NCBI GenBank assembly: GCA_025210795.1
Contig: JAOAQZ010000020.1
Span: 368,638 to 432,637, forward strand
Reading direction: 5' to 3'
Length of the DNA stretch: 64,000 nt
DNA from: Cohaesibacter sp.
GTDB lineage: Bacteria > Pseudomonadota > Alphaproteobacteria > Rhizobiales > Cohaesibacteraceae
The translations under genes were made by a program, and so were the position numbers. Numbering within the stretch: the stretch's first letter is position 1; each line of letters begins with the position of its first letter. Positions 34,683 through 42,960 of this stretch are shown piece by piece. The notes under the pieces were generated by a model. The model ran no database searches. It was not told the DNA's origin and saw only the letters and a program-made list of their open reading frames with translations.

Positions 34683-36086
34683 ATGAAGTTTAATCGAAGA
34701 GACTTTCTCAAAACTGGTCTGGGAGCAGCAGCTATCAGCGCTATGCCGGGTTTTTTGTCCATTTCTTATGCCAAGGATGGTTTTATAGAAATCCGCGCCA
34801 TGGAGTCAGAGCAAAAGCTCTATCTTGGCGATGTGCCTGCCTCAACCCTCTGGACCTATAATGGCTCTGCACCGGGGCCGGAAATCCGTGTGAAGCAGGG
34901 AGAGCGGGTCAAAGTCCGTTTTATCAATGAGCTCAAAGAGCCTTCATCCATTCATTGGCATGGCATCCGTATTGCTAATGCAATGGATGGGGTTTCCGGC
35001 CTGACGCAAGATCCCGTCCAGCCCGGCGAGACATTTGAGTATGATTTTGTCGTGCCTGACGCCGGAACATATTGGTATCACGCTCACAATAAAAGCTGGA
35101 ACCAGGTCGGCCGCGGACTTTACGGCCCACTAATCGTTGAAGAAGTGTATCCAACATTTGATGAAGAGCATGACCTGACCCTTGTCATTGATGATTGGCG
35201 GCTCAATCAAAGTGGTCAACTTGATGAGGCTTCCTTTGGGATGCCTATGGATTGGAGCCATGGAGGCCGCTTGGGTAATTGGCTCACCATCAACGGTCAG
35301 AGTATGCCAGAGTTTGAGTTAAACGCTGGAGAAGCCTATCGGTTGCGGCTTATTAATGTCTCAAATGCGCGCATATTGGAACTGGACCCCAATCGCTTTG
35401 ATGCCAAGATACTGGCCTATGATGGGCAACCAGTTGAAAAGCCTGAAATGTTGAGCTATGAGCCATTCTTGCTTGGTTCTGCCCAACGGGTGGATTTGTT
35501 GGTTGTTCCCAAAGAAGGAAGGAACTTTTCTCTTGAGGAATTGTCGGGACAAGAGCCCTTTCCATATGCCAATTTCAAGGTAGTCGGGTCGGGGAAGATG
35601 ACTGGGCAGGTGCCGGTTTTAAAGCCTAACAGCATTCCCAAGCCTAATTTGGGCAAGGCCTCTCATCACAAGCTTCGCATGACCGGTGGAGCAATGGGAC
35701 AGTTGGACAATATCTTTTATAAAGGCAAGCGCCTTGAGGGGCGCGACTTCGTGGAAACCCGACAATTCTGGGCGTTTAATGGAATAGCCAATCTTCCCGC
35801 AGATCCGTTTTTTGCGGCTGAACATAATGAGACCATTATTGTCGAGATAATAAATGACACGGCATTTGCCCATGCCATGCATGTTCATGGTCATCATTTC
35901 CAGATTTTAGAAAGGGAAGGCAGCATTGTGGAAGAGGGTCAGCCATGGAAGGATACCTTCCTGATCGGACCTGAACAGGCTGTGAAGATCGCTTTTGTTG
36001 CTGACAATCCTGGCAAGTGGTTGATACATTGCCACATGCTTGAACATGCCGCATCTGGCATGACTACATGGTTCACTGTGGCTTGA
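34683..36086 (+). CDS. Multicopper oxidase, Tat-exported (CopA/laccase type)
   Basis: The 467-residue enzyme starts with a Tat signal (RRDFLKTG). All copper motifs are present: HWH (91-93), HAH (133-135), MHVHG with H400 and H402, and HCHMLEH (449-455) with the axial Met460. It therefore has an intact T1 site and T2/T3 cluster and should oxidise Cu(I) or another substrate in the periplasm, reducing O2 to water. A start at 34674 is also possible. The gene is embedded between a di-haem cytochrome and small copper-locus proteins. Confidence 0.92.
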   Translation: MKFNRRDFLKTGLGAAAISAMPGFLSISYAKDGFIEIRAMESEQKLYLGDVPASTLWTYNGSAPGPEIRVKQGERVKVRFINELKEPSSIHWHGIRIANAMDGVSGLTQDPVQPGETFEYDFVVPDAGTYWYHAHNKSWNQVGRGLYGPLIVEEVYPTFDEEHDLTLVIDDWRLNQSGQLDEASFGMPMDWSHGGRLGNWLTINGQSMPEFELNAGEAYRLRLINVSNARILELDPNRFDAKILAYDGQPVEKPEMLSYEPFLLGSAQRVDLLVVPKEGRNFSLEELSGQEPFPYANFKVVGSGKMTGQVPVLKPNSIPKPNLGKASHHKLRMTGGAMGQLDNIFYKGKRLEGRDFVETRQFWAFNGIANLPADPFFAAEHNETIIVEIINDTAFAHAMHVHGHHFQILEREGSIVEEGQPWKDTFLIGPEQAVKIAFVADNPGKWLIHCHMLEHAASGMTTWFTVA

Positions 36087-36094
36087 GAGAGAAT

Positions 36095-36484
36095 ATGATC
36101 CAGAGGCACCGGACATTTCAGCGCTTTATCGCTGCTCTTATGCTGCTCTCTTTCGCAGCCATGTTCGGTGCTGCCTATCTTCCCGGCGATCATCATGAAA
36201 ACAGCCTGTCTGTGGCTGCCTCACATGAAATGGTTATGGACAAAGAAACGGCTGGGGAGATGACGGGGGAAAAGGCCGCAGAGATGGTCGGCCCACATGA
36301 TTGCTGTGATCAGGACATGGCCGGGAATGGTATCGAGGAACTGCGTTGTTCCGTTGACTGTTCCTACTATCTCACACCAACCGGGTTTGCGTTTCGCTCG
36401 TCAAGTCCGGTCTTCGGCGATGGTGAGACCTATTCGATGTTCCTTGCCCGGAAAACCTCTTTCCTGCGCCCTCCAATAGCGTAA
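36095..36484 (+). CDS. Small membrane/secreted protein, DUF2946-like
   Basis: The 129-residue protein has a hydrophobic N-terminal segment (about 10-30) and Met/Glu-rich middle. A Cys-His group (PHDCCDQDMAG and RCSVDCSYY) follows, and the end is FLRPPIA, reminiscent of DUF2946. It is probably anchored in the inner membrane facing the periplasm, where the Cys/His residues could bind copper. It starts 8 bases after the multicopper oxidase stop. The family assignment is tentative. Confidence 0.6.
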   Translation: MIQRHRTFQRFIAALMLLSFAAMFGAAYLPGDHHENSLSVAASHEMVMDKETAGEMTGEKAAEMVGPHDCCDQDMAGNGIEELRCSVDCSYYLTPTGFAFRSSSPVFGDGETYSMFLARKTSFLRPPIA

Positions 36485-36659
36485 GTCCCATTCAAACGGC
36501 CCGTTAGAGTGTTGGCAGCATCCATTGGTGCTGCCTCGCCTTCCTGCATTTCTACGAATGCAGATGAATGCGGCAGACGGGCAACTCTTCAAGACAATCG
36601 AATGATGAATGGTCGGCCAACCGAGCTCTGTATGCGTGGTGCCGACAAGGACACGCAAT

Positions 36660-36947
36660 ATGGAAAACATCCAAAATGAGGCCCGTTCCAGCATCTTGCT
36701 GGACCGTCTCCTTCCCAAAACTTCACATGGCTGGTTTATGGCAGCCTGCTGCGCATTGATGGTCATCGGTGCAGGTATATCTTTTGCAGGCAGCATTCAG
36801 GACCATACATTCTCCAAAGCTCTGTTGAGCCTTGCGCCCATTGCAGGATGTCTGGTGATGCATCTAGTCATGCATCGCTTCATGGGACGCTCTTGTCACC
36901 AAGCTGATCACCAGATGACAGCCAAGGGAAAAGGAGAGCTTCGATGA
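36660..36947 (+). CDS. Small membrane protein, DUF2933-like
   Basis: The 95-residue protein has one or two membrane segments (about 27-47 and 55-73). The second carries LAPIAGCLVMHLVMHRFMG, with the Cys/Met/His spacing typical of DUF2933 proteins from metal-resistance loci. The ATG at 36660 follows an AAGGA site. Its last 4 bases overlap the L,D-transpeptidase start, so the two are coupled. The upstream 175 bp hold no gene. Confidence 0.65.
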   Translation: MENIQNEARSSILLDRLLPKTSHGWFMAACCALMVIGAGISFAGSIQDHTFSKALLSLAPIAGCLVMHLVMHRFMGRSCHQADHQMTAKGKGELR

Positions 36948-37615
36948 GCAATCCTAAATTCTCTCGACGAACATTCTTGACTGGTTCCTCCATTCTGGTG
37001 GCTGGAACACTAGCGGGCTGCAATCGCACCACCACAAGCTTGGATGCGGTGGCACCCGCCACTCCGAGCCCCTATGCCAAGATGTATGGCCCGATGCCGC
37101 AAGAGCGTTTCCCGCTGCCCGGCATCAATCTCAAGAAAATCCCTGAGAAATATCTCCGGCGCGTTGTCTCCTATCGCTCCGATGAGAAAGTCGGCACGCT
37201 GATTGTCGATACCAAGCGATACTTCCTCTATCTCGTTCAGGAAAATGGCAAGGCAATCCGGTATGGCGTTGGGCTGGGGCGGGCTGGCTTTGAATGGTCA
37301 GGTCGCGCCTATGTCGCTCGAAAAGCAGCATGGCCGACATGGACACCGCCTGAAGAGATGATCGCAAGACAGCCGGGGCTTGAAAAGTGGAGCTGGAAGA
37401 ATGGCGGCATGCCGCCAAGTCTTGAGAATCCATTGGGAGCGCGCGCCCTCTACATTTACCAGAACGGCAGGGACACCCTCTATCGTCTGCATGGAACAGC
37501 TGAGACGTGGTCCATCGGGAAGGCTGTCTCATCGGGCTGCGTTCGGTTGCTCAATCAGGACATCATCGATCTGCACCGCCGTGTGCCAAACCAGACACCG
37601 ATTGTTGTGTTGTAG
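36944..37615 (+). CDS. L,D-transpeptidase (YkuD domain), exported
   Basis: The 223-residue protein begins with a Tat-like, lipobox-containing signal (RRTFLTGSSILVAGTLAGC). The YkuD catalytic motif is complete: H183 in LHGTAETWSIG and C199 in SSGCVRL. It would make 3-3 peptidoglycan cross-links or attach proteins to the wall. Copper is known to inhibit L,D-transpeptidases in E. coli, so a copy inside a copper-related module could be a copper-tolerant substitute; that is inference. It overlaps the preceding gene by 4 bases. Confidence 0.9.
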   Translation: MSNPKFSRRTFLTGSSILVAGTLAGCNRTTTSLDAVAPATPSPYAKMYGPMPQERFPLPGINLKKIPEKYLRRVVSYRSDEKVGTLIVDTKRYFLYLVQENGKAIRYGVGLGRAGFEWSGRAYVARKAAWPTWTPPEEMIARQPGLEKWSWKNGGMPPSLENPLGARALYIYQNGRDTLYRLHGTAETWSIGKAVSSGCVRLLNQDIIDLHRRVPNQTPIVVL

Positions 37616-37623
37616 GAGACGCT

Positions 37624-38106
37624 ATGAACAAGACGCTTCTCATTGCAACTGTCTCTATTGCCCTGCTGGCAGTGGGGCTTGGGGGCTATTACTTCGCCAC
37701 CCAACAGGCCGCCCCCTTTTTGCTGAAGCCAAGTGACAGGCAAATCGTCTCGCTAGGGAGGGCAGTTTACAAGGAAAATTGCGCCTCCTGTCACGGTGAA
37801 GAATTGGAGGGGGAACCGAACTGGCAGACCCCGGACGAGGAAGGCTATTTGCCTGCACCGCCCCATGATGAGACCGGACATACATGGCACCACCCTGATG
37901 ATGTTCTGTTCGGTCTGACAAAATATGGTCTGGTCAAATTCGCCAAACTCAAGAACCACAAATCCAACATGCCTGCCTATGAGGACATTCTGAGCGACGA
38001 GGAAATCATCGCAGTTCTGTCTTTTATCAAGAGCACTTGGTCTGAGGAGATTCGGGAAGTTCACGATCAAAGGAATGCTTTGGCAGTCGAAAGGAGCAAA
38101 CAATGA
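37624..38106 (+). CDS. Membrane-anchored mono-haem cytochrome c
   Basis: The 160-residue protein has an N-terminal membrane segment (about 5-25) and one haem motif CASCH (C53-H57), with candidate axial Met in SNMPAY. The His-containing GHTWHHPDD stretch may bind metal. The ATG at 37624 follows GGAG. It overlaps the second multicopper oxidase by 4 bases, again pairing a cytochrome with an oxidase. Confidence 0.88.
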   Translation: MNKTLLIATVSIALLAVGLGGYYFATQQAAPFLLKPSDRQIVSLGRAVYKENCASCHGEELEGEPNWQTPDEEGYLPAPPHDETGHTWHHPDDVLFGLTKYGLVKFAKLKNHKSNMPAYEDILSDEEIIAVLSFIKSTWSEEIREVHDQRNALAVERSKQ

Positions 38107-39578
38107 ATAGGCGCCAATTTCTGACAGCCACTTCAGTCGTAGGGCTGGGAGCTATTGGTCTTTATACCTTCGGAGGCAGCAGCTCAATGAGAGCCGCTGA
38201 TCTTGAAGGCATGCCAAGGCTTAAAATGCCTCCATTGCTGGATGCAAGGGCCGACAGATCTCCTGAGTTGGTCGCCCAAAAGGGAAATACCGTCTTTGTC
38301 GGGAACGCAGCAAACCCAACCTTTGGCTTCAATCAGCCCTATCTCGGTCCGACATTGGTGCTCGATAAGGGAGACTTCAATCCGGTCATCAGGAATGAGT
38401 TGCCAACACCGGTCAGTGTGCACTGGCATGGGCTTCTGGTCCCGGGAGAGCATGATGGTGGACCTCATATCCCGGTAAATCGCGGCGAGGAATGGTCGCC
38501 GGAAATCACGATTGATCAGCCACCGGCAACTGTCTGGTACCACACTCATATTCATGAAAGAACGGCCCAAGATGTCCATAAAGGATTGGCCGGAATTATG
38601 CATCTAACCGATGGGCGTGATGATGATCGAGGTCTTCCAAATAGATATGGTGTCGACGACCTCACTCTGGTTCTTCAGGACCGCCGCATCGATGAACGTG
38701 GTTTCGTGTCCTATCGCCTATCCATGCCTGATCTGATGCATGGATTTACCGGCAACACAATGCTGGTCAATGGGCAATATGGAACAGTCGGAGCCGTACC
38801 AGGCGGGATCGTTCGCTTGCGCCTGATCAATGGCTCCAATGCCCGGATCTACTCGTTGTTCTTCGAAGATAACCGGGCGTTCCAATTGATCGCAACGGAT
38901 GCGGGTTTTCTAGAAAAGCCCGCAATGATGTCCAAACTGCCATTGTCTCCGGGTGAGCGTGCTGAAATTCTGGTGGATTTCTCTGACGGGAAACCCGCCA
39001 TGCTCATGAGTGGTGGCGACCAAAATCAGGGCCCCGGTGGCATGATGGGGCGCATGCGCGGTTTTGTCGACCAGTTTGTTGATAGAGACTTTGCAATCCT
39101 GCCATTCGCCGTCGACGAGGGTATGGAAGCACGAATTACCAAATTCCCTGATGAGTTGGACGGTGCAGATATCACCCTCAGGGAAGAAGATAGCATCAGA
39201 ACACGCTCATTTTCGCTGGACATGGGGATGATGGGCATGATGGGAGGGGGCGGCTTTGCCATCAACGGAGAGCCGTTCGATATGAGCAGGGTCAATCTGG
39301 AAGTTGCTCTTGGATCAACAGAGACATGGCGTATTTCCAGCTCCATGCTCTCCCATCCTTTCCATATCCACGGTGCTGTGTTCAAGGTCTTGTCCGAGAA
39401 TGGACGCCGTCCGCAGAGTCACAATCAAGGCCTCAAGGATACTGTTTTGGTTCAAGACCAGATCGATCTTCTGGTGCGCTTTGACAAACCGGCGAGCCGA
39501 GAAAAGCCCTTCATGTATCACTGCCATATTCTGGAGCATGAGGATGCCGGGATGATGGGCCAGTTTTCAGTGATCTAA
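38103..39578 (+). CDS. Multicopper oxidase, CueO/SufI-like, Tat-exported
   Basis: The 491-residue enzyme has a Tat-type start (NRRQFLTATS). Copper ligands are complete: HWH (107-109), HTH (147-149), HPFHIHG (418-424) and HCHILEH (473-479) with M484. Met-rich loops (GPGGMMGRM near 310 and DMGMMGMMGGGG near 375) resemble the Cu(I)-binding inserts of CueO. It is likely a cuprous oxidase in the periplasm. It differs clearly from the first oxidase, so the island carries two non-redundant types. Confidence 0.92.
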   Translation: MNRRQFLTATSVVGLGAIGLYTFGGSSSMRAADLEGMPRLKMPPLLDARADRSPELVAQKGNTVFVGNAANPTFGFNQPYLGPTLVLDKGDFNPVIRNELPTPVSVHWHGLLVPGEHDGGPHIPVNRGEEWSPEITIDQPPATVWYHTHIHERTAQDVHKGLAGIMHLTDGRDDDRGLPNRYGVDDLTLVLQDRRIDERGFVSYRLSMPDLMHGFTGNTMLVNGQYGTVGAVPGGIVRLRLINGSNARIYSLFFEDNRAFQLIATDAGFLEKPAMMSKLPLSPGERAEILVDFSDGKPAMLMSGGDQNQGPGGMMGRMRGFVDQFVDRDFAILPFAVDEGMEARITKFPDELDGADITLREEDSIRTRSFSLDMGMMGMMGGGGFAINGEPFDMSRVNLEVALGSTETWRISSSMLSHPFHIHGAVFKVLSENGRRPQSHNQGLKDTVLVQDQIDLLVRFDKPASREKPFMYHCHILEHEDAGMMGQFSVI

Positions 39579-39606
39579 CCAGTTTTTCAATTTTCAGGAA
39601 TCCATC

Positions 39607-40347
39607 ATGAAATCTCTCACCACAATTATCGCCGCATCCATGATAGCCTTCACACCCATCTCGGCATTGGGTAACCAATTGACAGGCAATCAAGTCAAGA
39701 AGCTGGCGCTCGAAGCCATTCTGGAGAATCCCGAGATCATCCGTGAAGCGATCACCTTGCTTCAGGAAAAGGAAGAACTTGCCAAAAGGGAAGAAAGAAG
39801 AGCCGTCATACGCAGCCAGATTGTGGCTCTCGAGCAGGACGAAAATGCTCCCGTACTCGGCAACCCAAATGGTGATGTCACCGTCGTCGAGTTCTTTGAC
39901 TATAATTGCCCTTATTGCAAGAGAGCTGTGCCGATCATCAAAGCCGCCATCAAAAATGATCCCAACTTGCGGATCGTCTATAGGGAATGGCCAATTCTGA
40001 GCGAAGGGTCCACATATGCGGCCCGTGCGGCGCTGGCTGCTCGAGAACAGGGTAAATACGAAGAACTGCATTGGGAGCTGATGGATGTTCGAGGCCGGGT
40101 AGATGAAGCCGTTGTCATCAAGGCTGCGGAGAATATCGGGCTGGATATCGACAAGCTGAAGGCCGACATGAAAGCGCCCGAGATCGATGCACATATCGAA
40201 AAATCCATGCAGCTTGCTCAGGTCCTGAATTTTTCTGGAACGCCTTCCTTTGTCGTAGGTGAGAATCTCGCCCCTGGGCTAATTTCCTCTAGTCAACTTC
40301 AAAACATGATTGCCGAGGCCAGAGAAAGTCAGGTGGCAAAAGAATGA
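39607..40347 (+). CDS. DsbA-family thiol protein, ScsC-like
   Basis: The 246-residue periplasmic protein has a signal peptide (ending ISALG-type), a helical N-terminal arm (about 25-80) suited to oligomerisation, and a thioredoxin fold with CPYC (C101, C104) in FFDYNCPYCKR. The cis-Pro region is SGTPSFVVG. This plan matches ScsC/Com1-type disulphide isomerases, which protect periplasmic proteins from copper-induced mis-oxidation. Its position in the module supports that role. Confidence 0.88.
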   Translation: MKSLTTIIAASMIAFTPISALGNQLTGNQVKKLALEAILENPEIIREAITLLQEKEELAKREERRAVIRSQIVALEQDENAPVLGNPNGDVTVVEFFDYNCPYCKRAVPIIKAAIKNDPNLRIVYREWPILSEGSTYAARAALAAREQGKYEELHWELMDVRGRVDEAVVIKAAENIGLDIDKLKADMKAPEIDAHIEKSMQLAQVLNFSGTPSFVVGENLAPGLISSSQLQNMIAEARESQVAKE

Positions 40348-41090
40348 TGGATGCCTGCATGACCTCAGATCGTAACCAGCGGAATGTGTCCAGAGATCAG
40401 AAAGGGAAGCCAGCCATAAAAGTGCTGCCCCGTTTGGTGGTGGCATCGATCATGATGCTTCTCGTCATGTTTGCTTTGACCAGCGACACTGGCAAGAACC
40501 TTCTCGAGCTTTTCGGCAAGGACGTAATCGTTGGTTTTGTCCAGCAGGTTGGCTACTGGGGACTCTTGTTGATTGTTGCAATGATGGCAGCTGCAGTGGT
40601 CTTCAGTCCTCTGCCTTCTGCCCCAATTGCAGTAGCAGCAGGTGCTGCTTATGGGCATGTCTGGGGAACGATAAGTGTCGTCATAGGTGCGTCGCTCGGG
40701 GCTGTCATTGCATTCTTGCTGGCTAGATGGCTGGGGCGGGACTTTGTTCGCAGATGGACTGTTTTACCTATTTGCCGCTCTTTCCAGCCATCTCAACGCA
40801 CTCTTATGCTAACAGTGATCGCTGCGCGGCTCATTCCCTTTGTCTCGTTTGACGCAGTCAGTTATGCCGCAGGTCTCACCAAACTGTCCTTGTTTAAATT
40901 TTCTGTTGCGACCGTACTCGGCCTCATACCTATGAGTTTCTTCCTTGCTCACATTGGTGATCAATGGGTGGAGGCGGAAGGAAACGAACTCTTGGGTTGG
41001 GTCCTTGTTGCAGGGGCCGTCACACTTCTTCCTGCTGCGGGATATGCATGGAAGCGGCTCTGGGACAGAGAAACATCGCATAGCACATAA
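40344..41090 (+). CDS. TVP38/TMEM64 family membrane protein
   Basis: The 248-residue inner-membrane protein has about five or six hydrophobic segments and the SNARE-associated (DedA-like) motif region: FSPLPSAPIAVAAGAAYG, then GASLGAVIAFLLARWLGRDF. Proteins of this family are linked to metal or lipid homeostasis (the MerA-linked and ScsB-like contexts); the transported substrate is unknown. It overlaps the ScsC-like gene by 4 bases (ATGA). Confidence 0.88.
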   Translation: MMDACMTSDRNQRNVSRDQKGKPAIKVLPRLVVASIMMLLVMFALTSDTGKNLLELFGKDVIVGFVQQVGYWGLLLIVAMMAAAVVFSPLPSAPIAVAAGAAYGHVWGTISVVIGASLGAVIAFLLARWLGRDFVRRWTVLPICRSFQPSQRTLMLTVIAARLIPFVSFDAVSYAAGLTKLSLFKFSVATVLGLIPMSFFLAHIGDQWVEAEGNELLGWVLVAGAVTLLPAAGYAWKRLWDRETSHST

Positions 41091-41101
41091 GGATCTCATT
41101 C

Positions 41102-41500
41102 ATGTCAAAATATTTTGTTCTGGCATTCATCGGACTGGGGCTGTTCATCATGATCTATCAGAATATGGGAGGTGCTCCAGATAGCTCTGTTGAGGTTCTG
41201 GTTCCATCTCTTTCTGCAACAGCATCGAAAGGGCAGGAGCTGTTCAACGAGAATTGCTCCGGCTGTCATGGAGAAAACGGATCTGGATCAGAGGTGGGAC
41301 CGCCTCTCATCCATGACATCTACAAGCCCAGTCACCATGCAGATGCGTCCTTTTTTCTGGCAATTCAGATCGGTGTGCGCGCTCATCATTGGCCCTATGG
41401 CAACATGCCCAAGCAGCCGCATATAACGTCAGCGATGATGAAGTCGATCATCCAGTTTGTGCGAGAGACGCAGCGCGCCAACGGCATCGCGATGCGATAG
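41102..41500 (+). CDS. Small membrane-anchored cytochrome c
   Basis: The 132-residue protein has an N-terminal anchor (about 4-20) and one haem site CSGCH (C52-H56) with ENGSGSEVGPPL following, the usual class I layout. His pairs (SHHADA, AHHWPYGNMPKQ) lie near the probable axial Met. It is the last gene of the rightward cytochrome-oxidase operon and probably passes electrons to the respiratory chain. Confidence 0.88.
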   Translation: MSKYFVLAFIGLGLFIMIYQNMGGAPDSSVEVLVPSLSATASKGQELFNENCSGCHGENGSGSEVGPPLIHDIYKPSHHADASFFLAIQIGVRAHHWPYGNMPKQPHITSAMMKSIIQFVRETQRANGIAMR

Positions 41501-41523
41501 ACATAATCTGAAAAGGGAAGAGA

Positions 41524-42102
41524 TCACGGGTTAGACTTCGTGATCTCATATTGTCCGCGCCCCGTTTTCATTAGCCTTCCAGCCCTGACTAGTTGTGCAA
41601 GAGACCGGTAAACGGCCTCATGTGTCAAACCGATCATGGCAGAAAAGTCCATAATTGATCCCTTCAGAAATCCAGCATTCAGCGCTTGCCAAACCCTTTC
41701 CTGCGATGACTTGATCGCCATGATTTCGACCTGTTGACGATAGATCTGGACTTGCCTTGCCAACATCTTGCTGAAGGACATCGAGACACCGGCATCCTCC
41801 TCCAGCATTTTGCCTATCCCTGTCTTGTCAAGACGCAATAAGCAACTGTCTGTCTGGCAAATGGCGTCGCAATGGTAAGTATCAGAGAAGATGGACGCTT
41901 CGGCAAAGAATGTGCCGGCAGTTGCGTTATGGACAATCAATTGGGCGCCTGACATCGTGTATCGATGCAGCTGAACATGGCCGGACTTCAGGTAGTACAT
42001 TGCGGAGCAGGGCTCTCCCTGCCGAAAAATATAGGATCCACTTTCTCGGTTGATCTGTGTTGCCACTGGCTTGGCTAGGTAATTCAAGAAACTATTGTCC
42101 AT
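41524..42102 (-). CDS. Crp/Fnr family transcription regulator
   Basis: The 192-residue protein has an N-terminal cyclic-nucleotide-binding-like beta roll (about 15-120) and a C-terminal winged HTH (about 140-190: MDFSAMIGLTHEAVYRSLAQL). It lacks the N-terminal Cys cluster of FNR, but has internal Cys residues (HCDAICQTDSC, about 78-88) that could sense redox or metal. It lies between the operon and a divergent periplasmic gene and is the best candidate regulator of the module. Confidence 0.88.
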   Translation of the reverse strand: MDNSFLNYLAKPVATQINRESGSYIFRQGEPCSAMYYLKSGHVQLHRYTMSGAQLIVHNATAGTFFAEASIFSDTYHCDAICQTDSCLLRLDKTGIGKMLEEDAGVSMSFSKMLARQVQIYRQQVEIMAIKSSQERVWQALNAGFLKGSIMDFSAMIGLTHEAVYRSLAQLVRAGRLMKTGRGQYEITKSNP

Positions 42103-42145
42103 ATGATCCCAATCATAAGTAAAAGAACTAATTCTGTCTATTCTG

Positions 42146-42161
42146 CCTGTAACCAGACAGG
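42146..42161. promoter_or_regulatory. Small palindrome between the Crp/Fnr gene and the 174-residue gene
   Basis: CCTGT (42146-42150) and ACAGG (42157-42161) form an inverted repeat in the 67-bp divergent gap, overlapping the ribosome site of the rightward gene. It could be an operator for the adjacent regulator; the arms are short. Confidence 0.3.
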
Positions 42162-42169
42162 AGAGATGG

Positions 42170-42694
42170 ATGAAATATCTTTTGCTCGCAATATTGCTGT
42201 TGTTCTCATCATCAGTTGCGTCCGCACAACATGCTCATATGGGCTCTTCAGATATCAGAGAAACCGGACAGGATGCTTTTGCTTCTATTGCAGAAATTGT
42301 CATCAAACTGCGACAAGATCCGAACACAGACTGGTCTAAGGTTTCAATTACTGCATTGCGTCAGCATTTAAGAGACATGAACCACGTTACACTTCAAGCT
42401 GAAGTGCGCACAGAGAAACAGGAACTTGCGACAACTTTTCATGTCGAAGGGGAAGGGAGTGTTATCGGGTCAATTCAGAGAATGGTTCTCGCCCATGCAC
42501 CGATGCTTGAAGCTGACAGTGGCTGGAAGGTTAAGGCACAGGCTACACCTGAAGGGGCGATATTGACCGTCGATACCAAGAGCAGGGAAACGCAGCAAAA
42601 GGTCAGCGCCCTAGGTTTCTTTGGTTTGATGACAATCGGTGCCCATCACCAAATGCATCACCTTATGATAGCAACTGGTAATGACCCGCACTGA
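42170..42694 (+). CDS. Small periplasmic protein of the metal module
   Basis: The 174-residue precursor has a signal peptide (MKYLLLAILLLFSSSVASA). The mature protein has His/Met-rich ends (QHAHMGSSD at the N-terminus, GAHHQMHHLM near the C-terminus), suited to copper binding. The family is not recognised. An ACAGGAGAG ribosome site precedes the ATG. It diverges from the Crp/Fnr regulator and is the last cargo gene before the integrase. Confidence 0.75.
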   Translation: MKYLLLAILLLFSSSVASAQHAHMGSSDIRETGQDAFASIAEIVIKLRQDPNTDWSKVSITALRQHLRDMNHVTLQAEVRTEKQELATTFHVEGEGSVIGSIQRMVLAHAPMLEADSGWKVKAQATPEGAILTVDTKSRETQQKVSALGFFGLMTIGAHHQMHHLMIATGNDPH

Positions 42695-42960
42695 TGACCT
42701 GAATAGAGTTGCTGTAAGGAACAATGGCACCTACATAGTCAGTATGCCGTCTAATTGTTGGATTTTGCGACACTCTTTTCTTTTAAACATGCTGCGCTGT
42801 GCTGTCGATGGGGACTGGACTGCAAATACCATAAGTCCAAAGTTGCAAGTGCGAACTATTAACCCTTTTCAATGTCTACCTTGGACCCATTTGGGGAGTT
42901 CGCTCTGGCTGGTATGAAGGTCTGGTCAGGGCCGTTTCTGTTTATCGGTGCGCCTATAAA

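Noticed and set aside
31404..42694. A denitrification or methylotrophy cluster, suggested by the many cytochromes
   Set aside because: No nitrite, nitric oxide or nitrous oxide reductase and no PQQ dehydrogenase is present; the oxidases have full laccase-type copper motifs.
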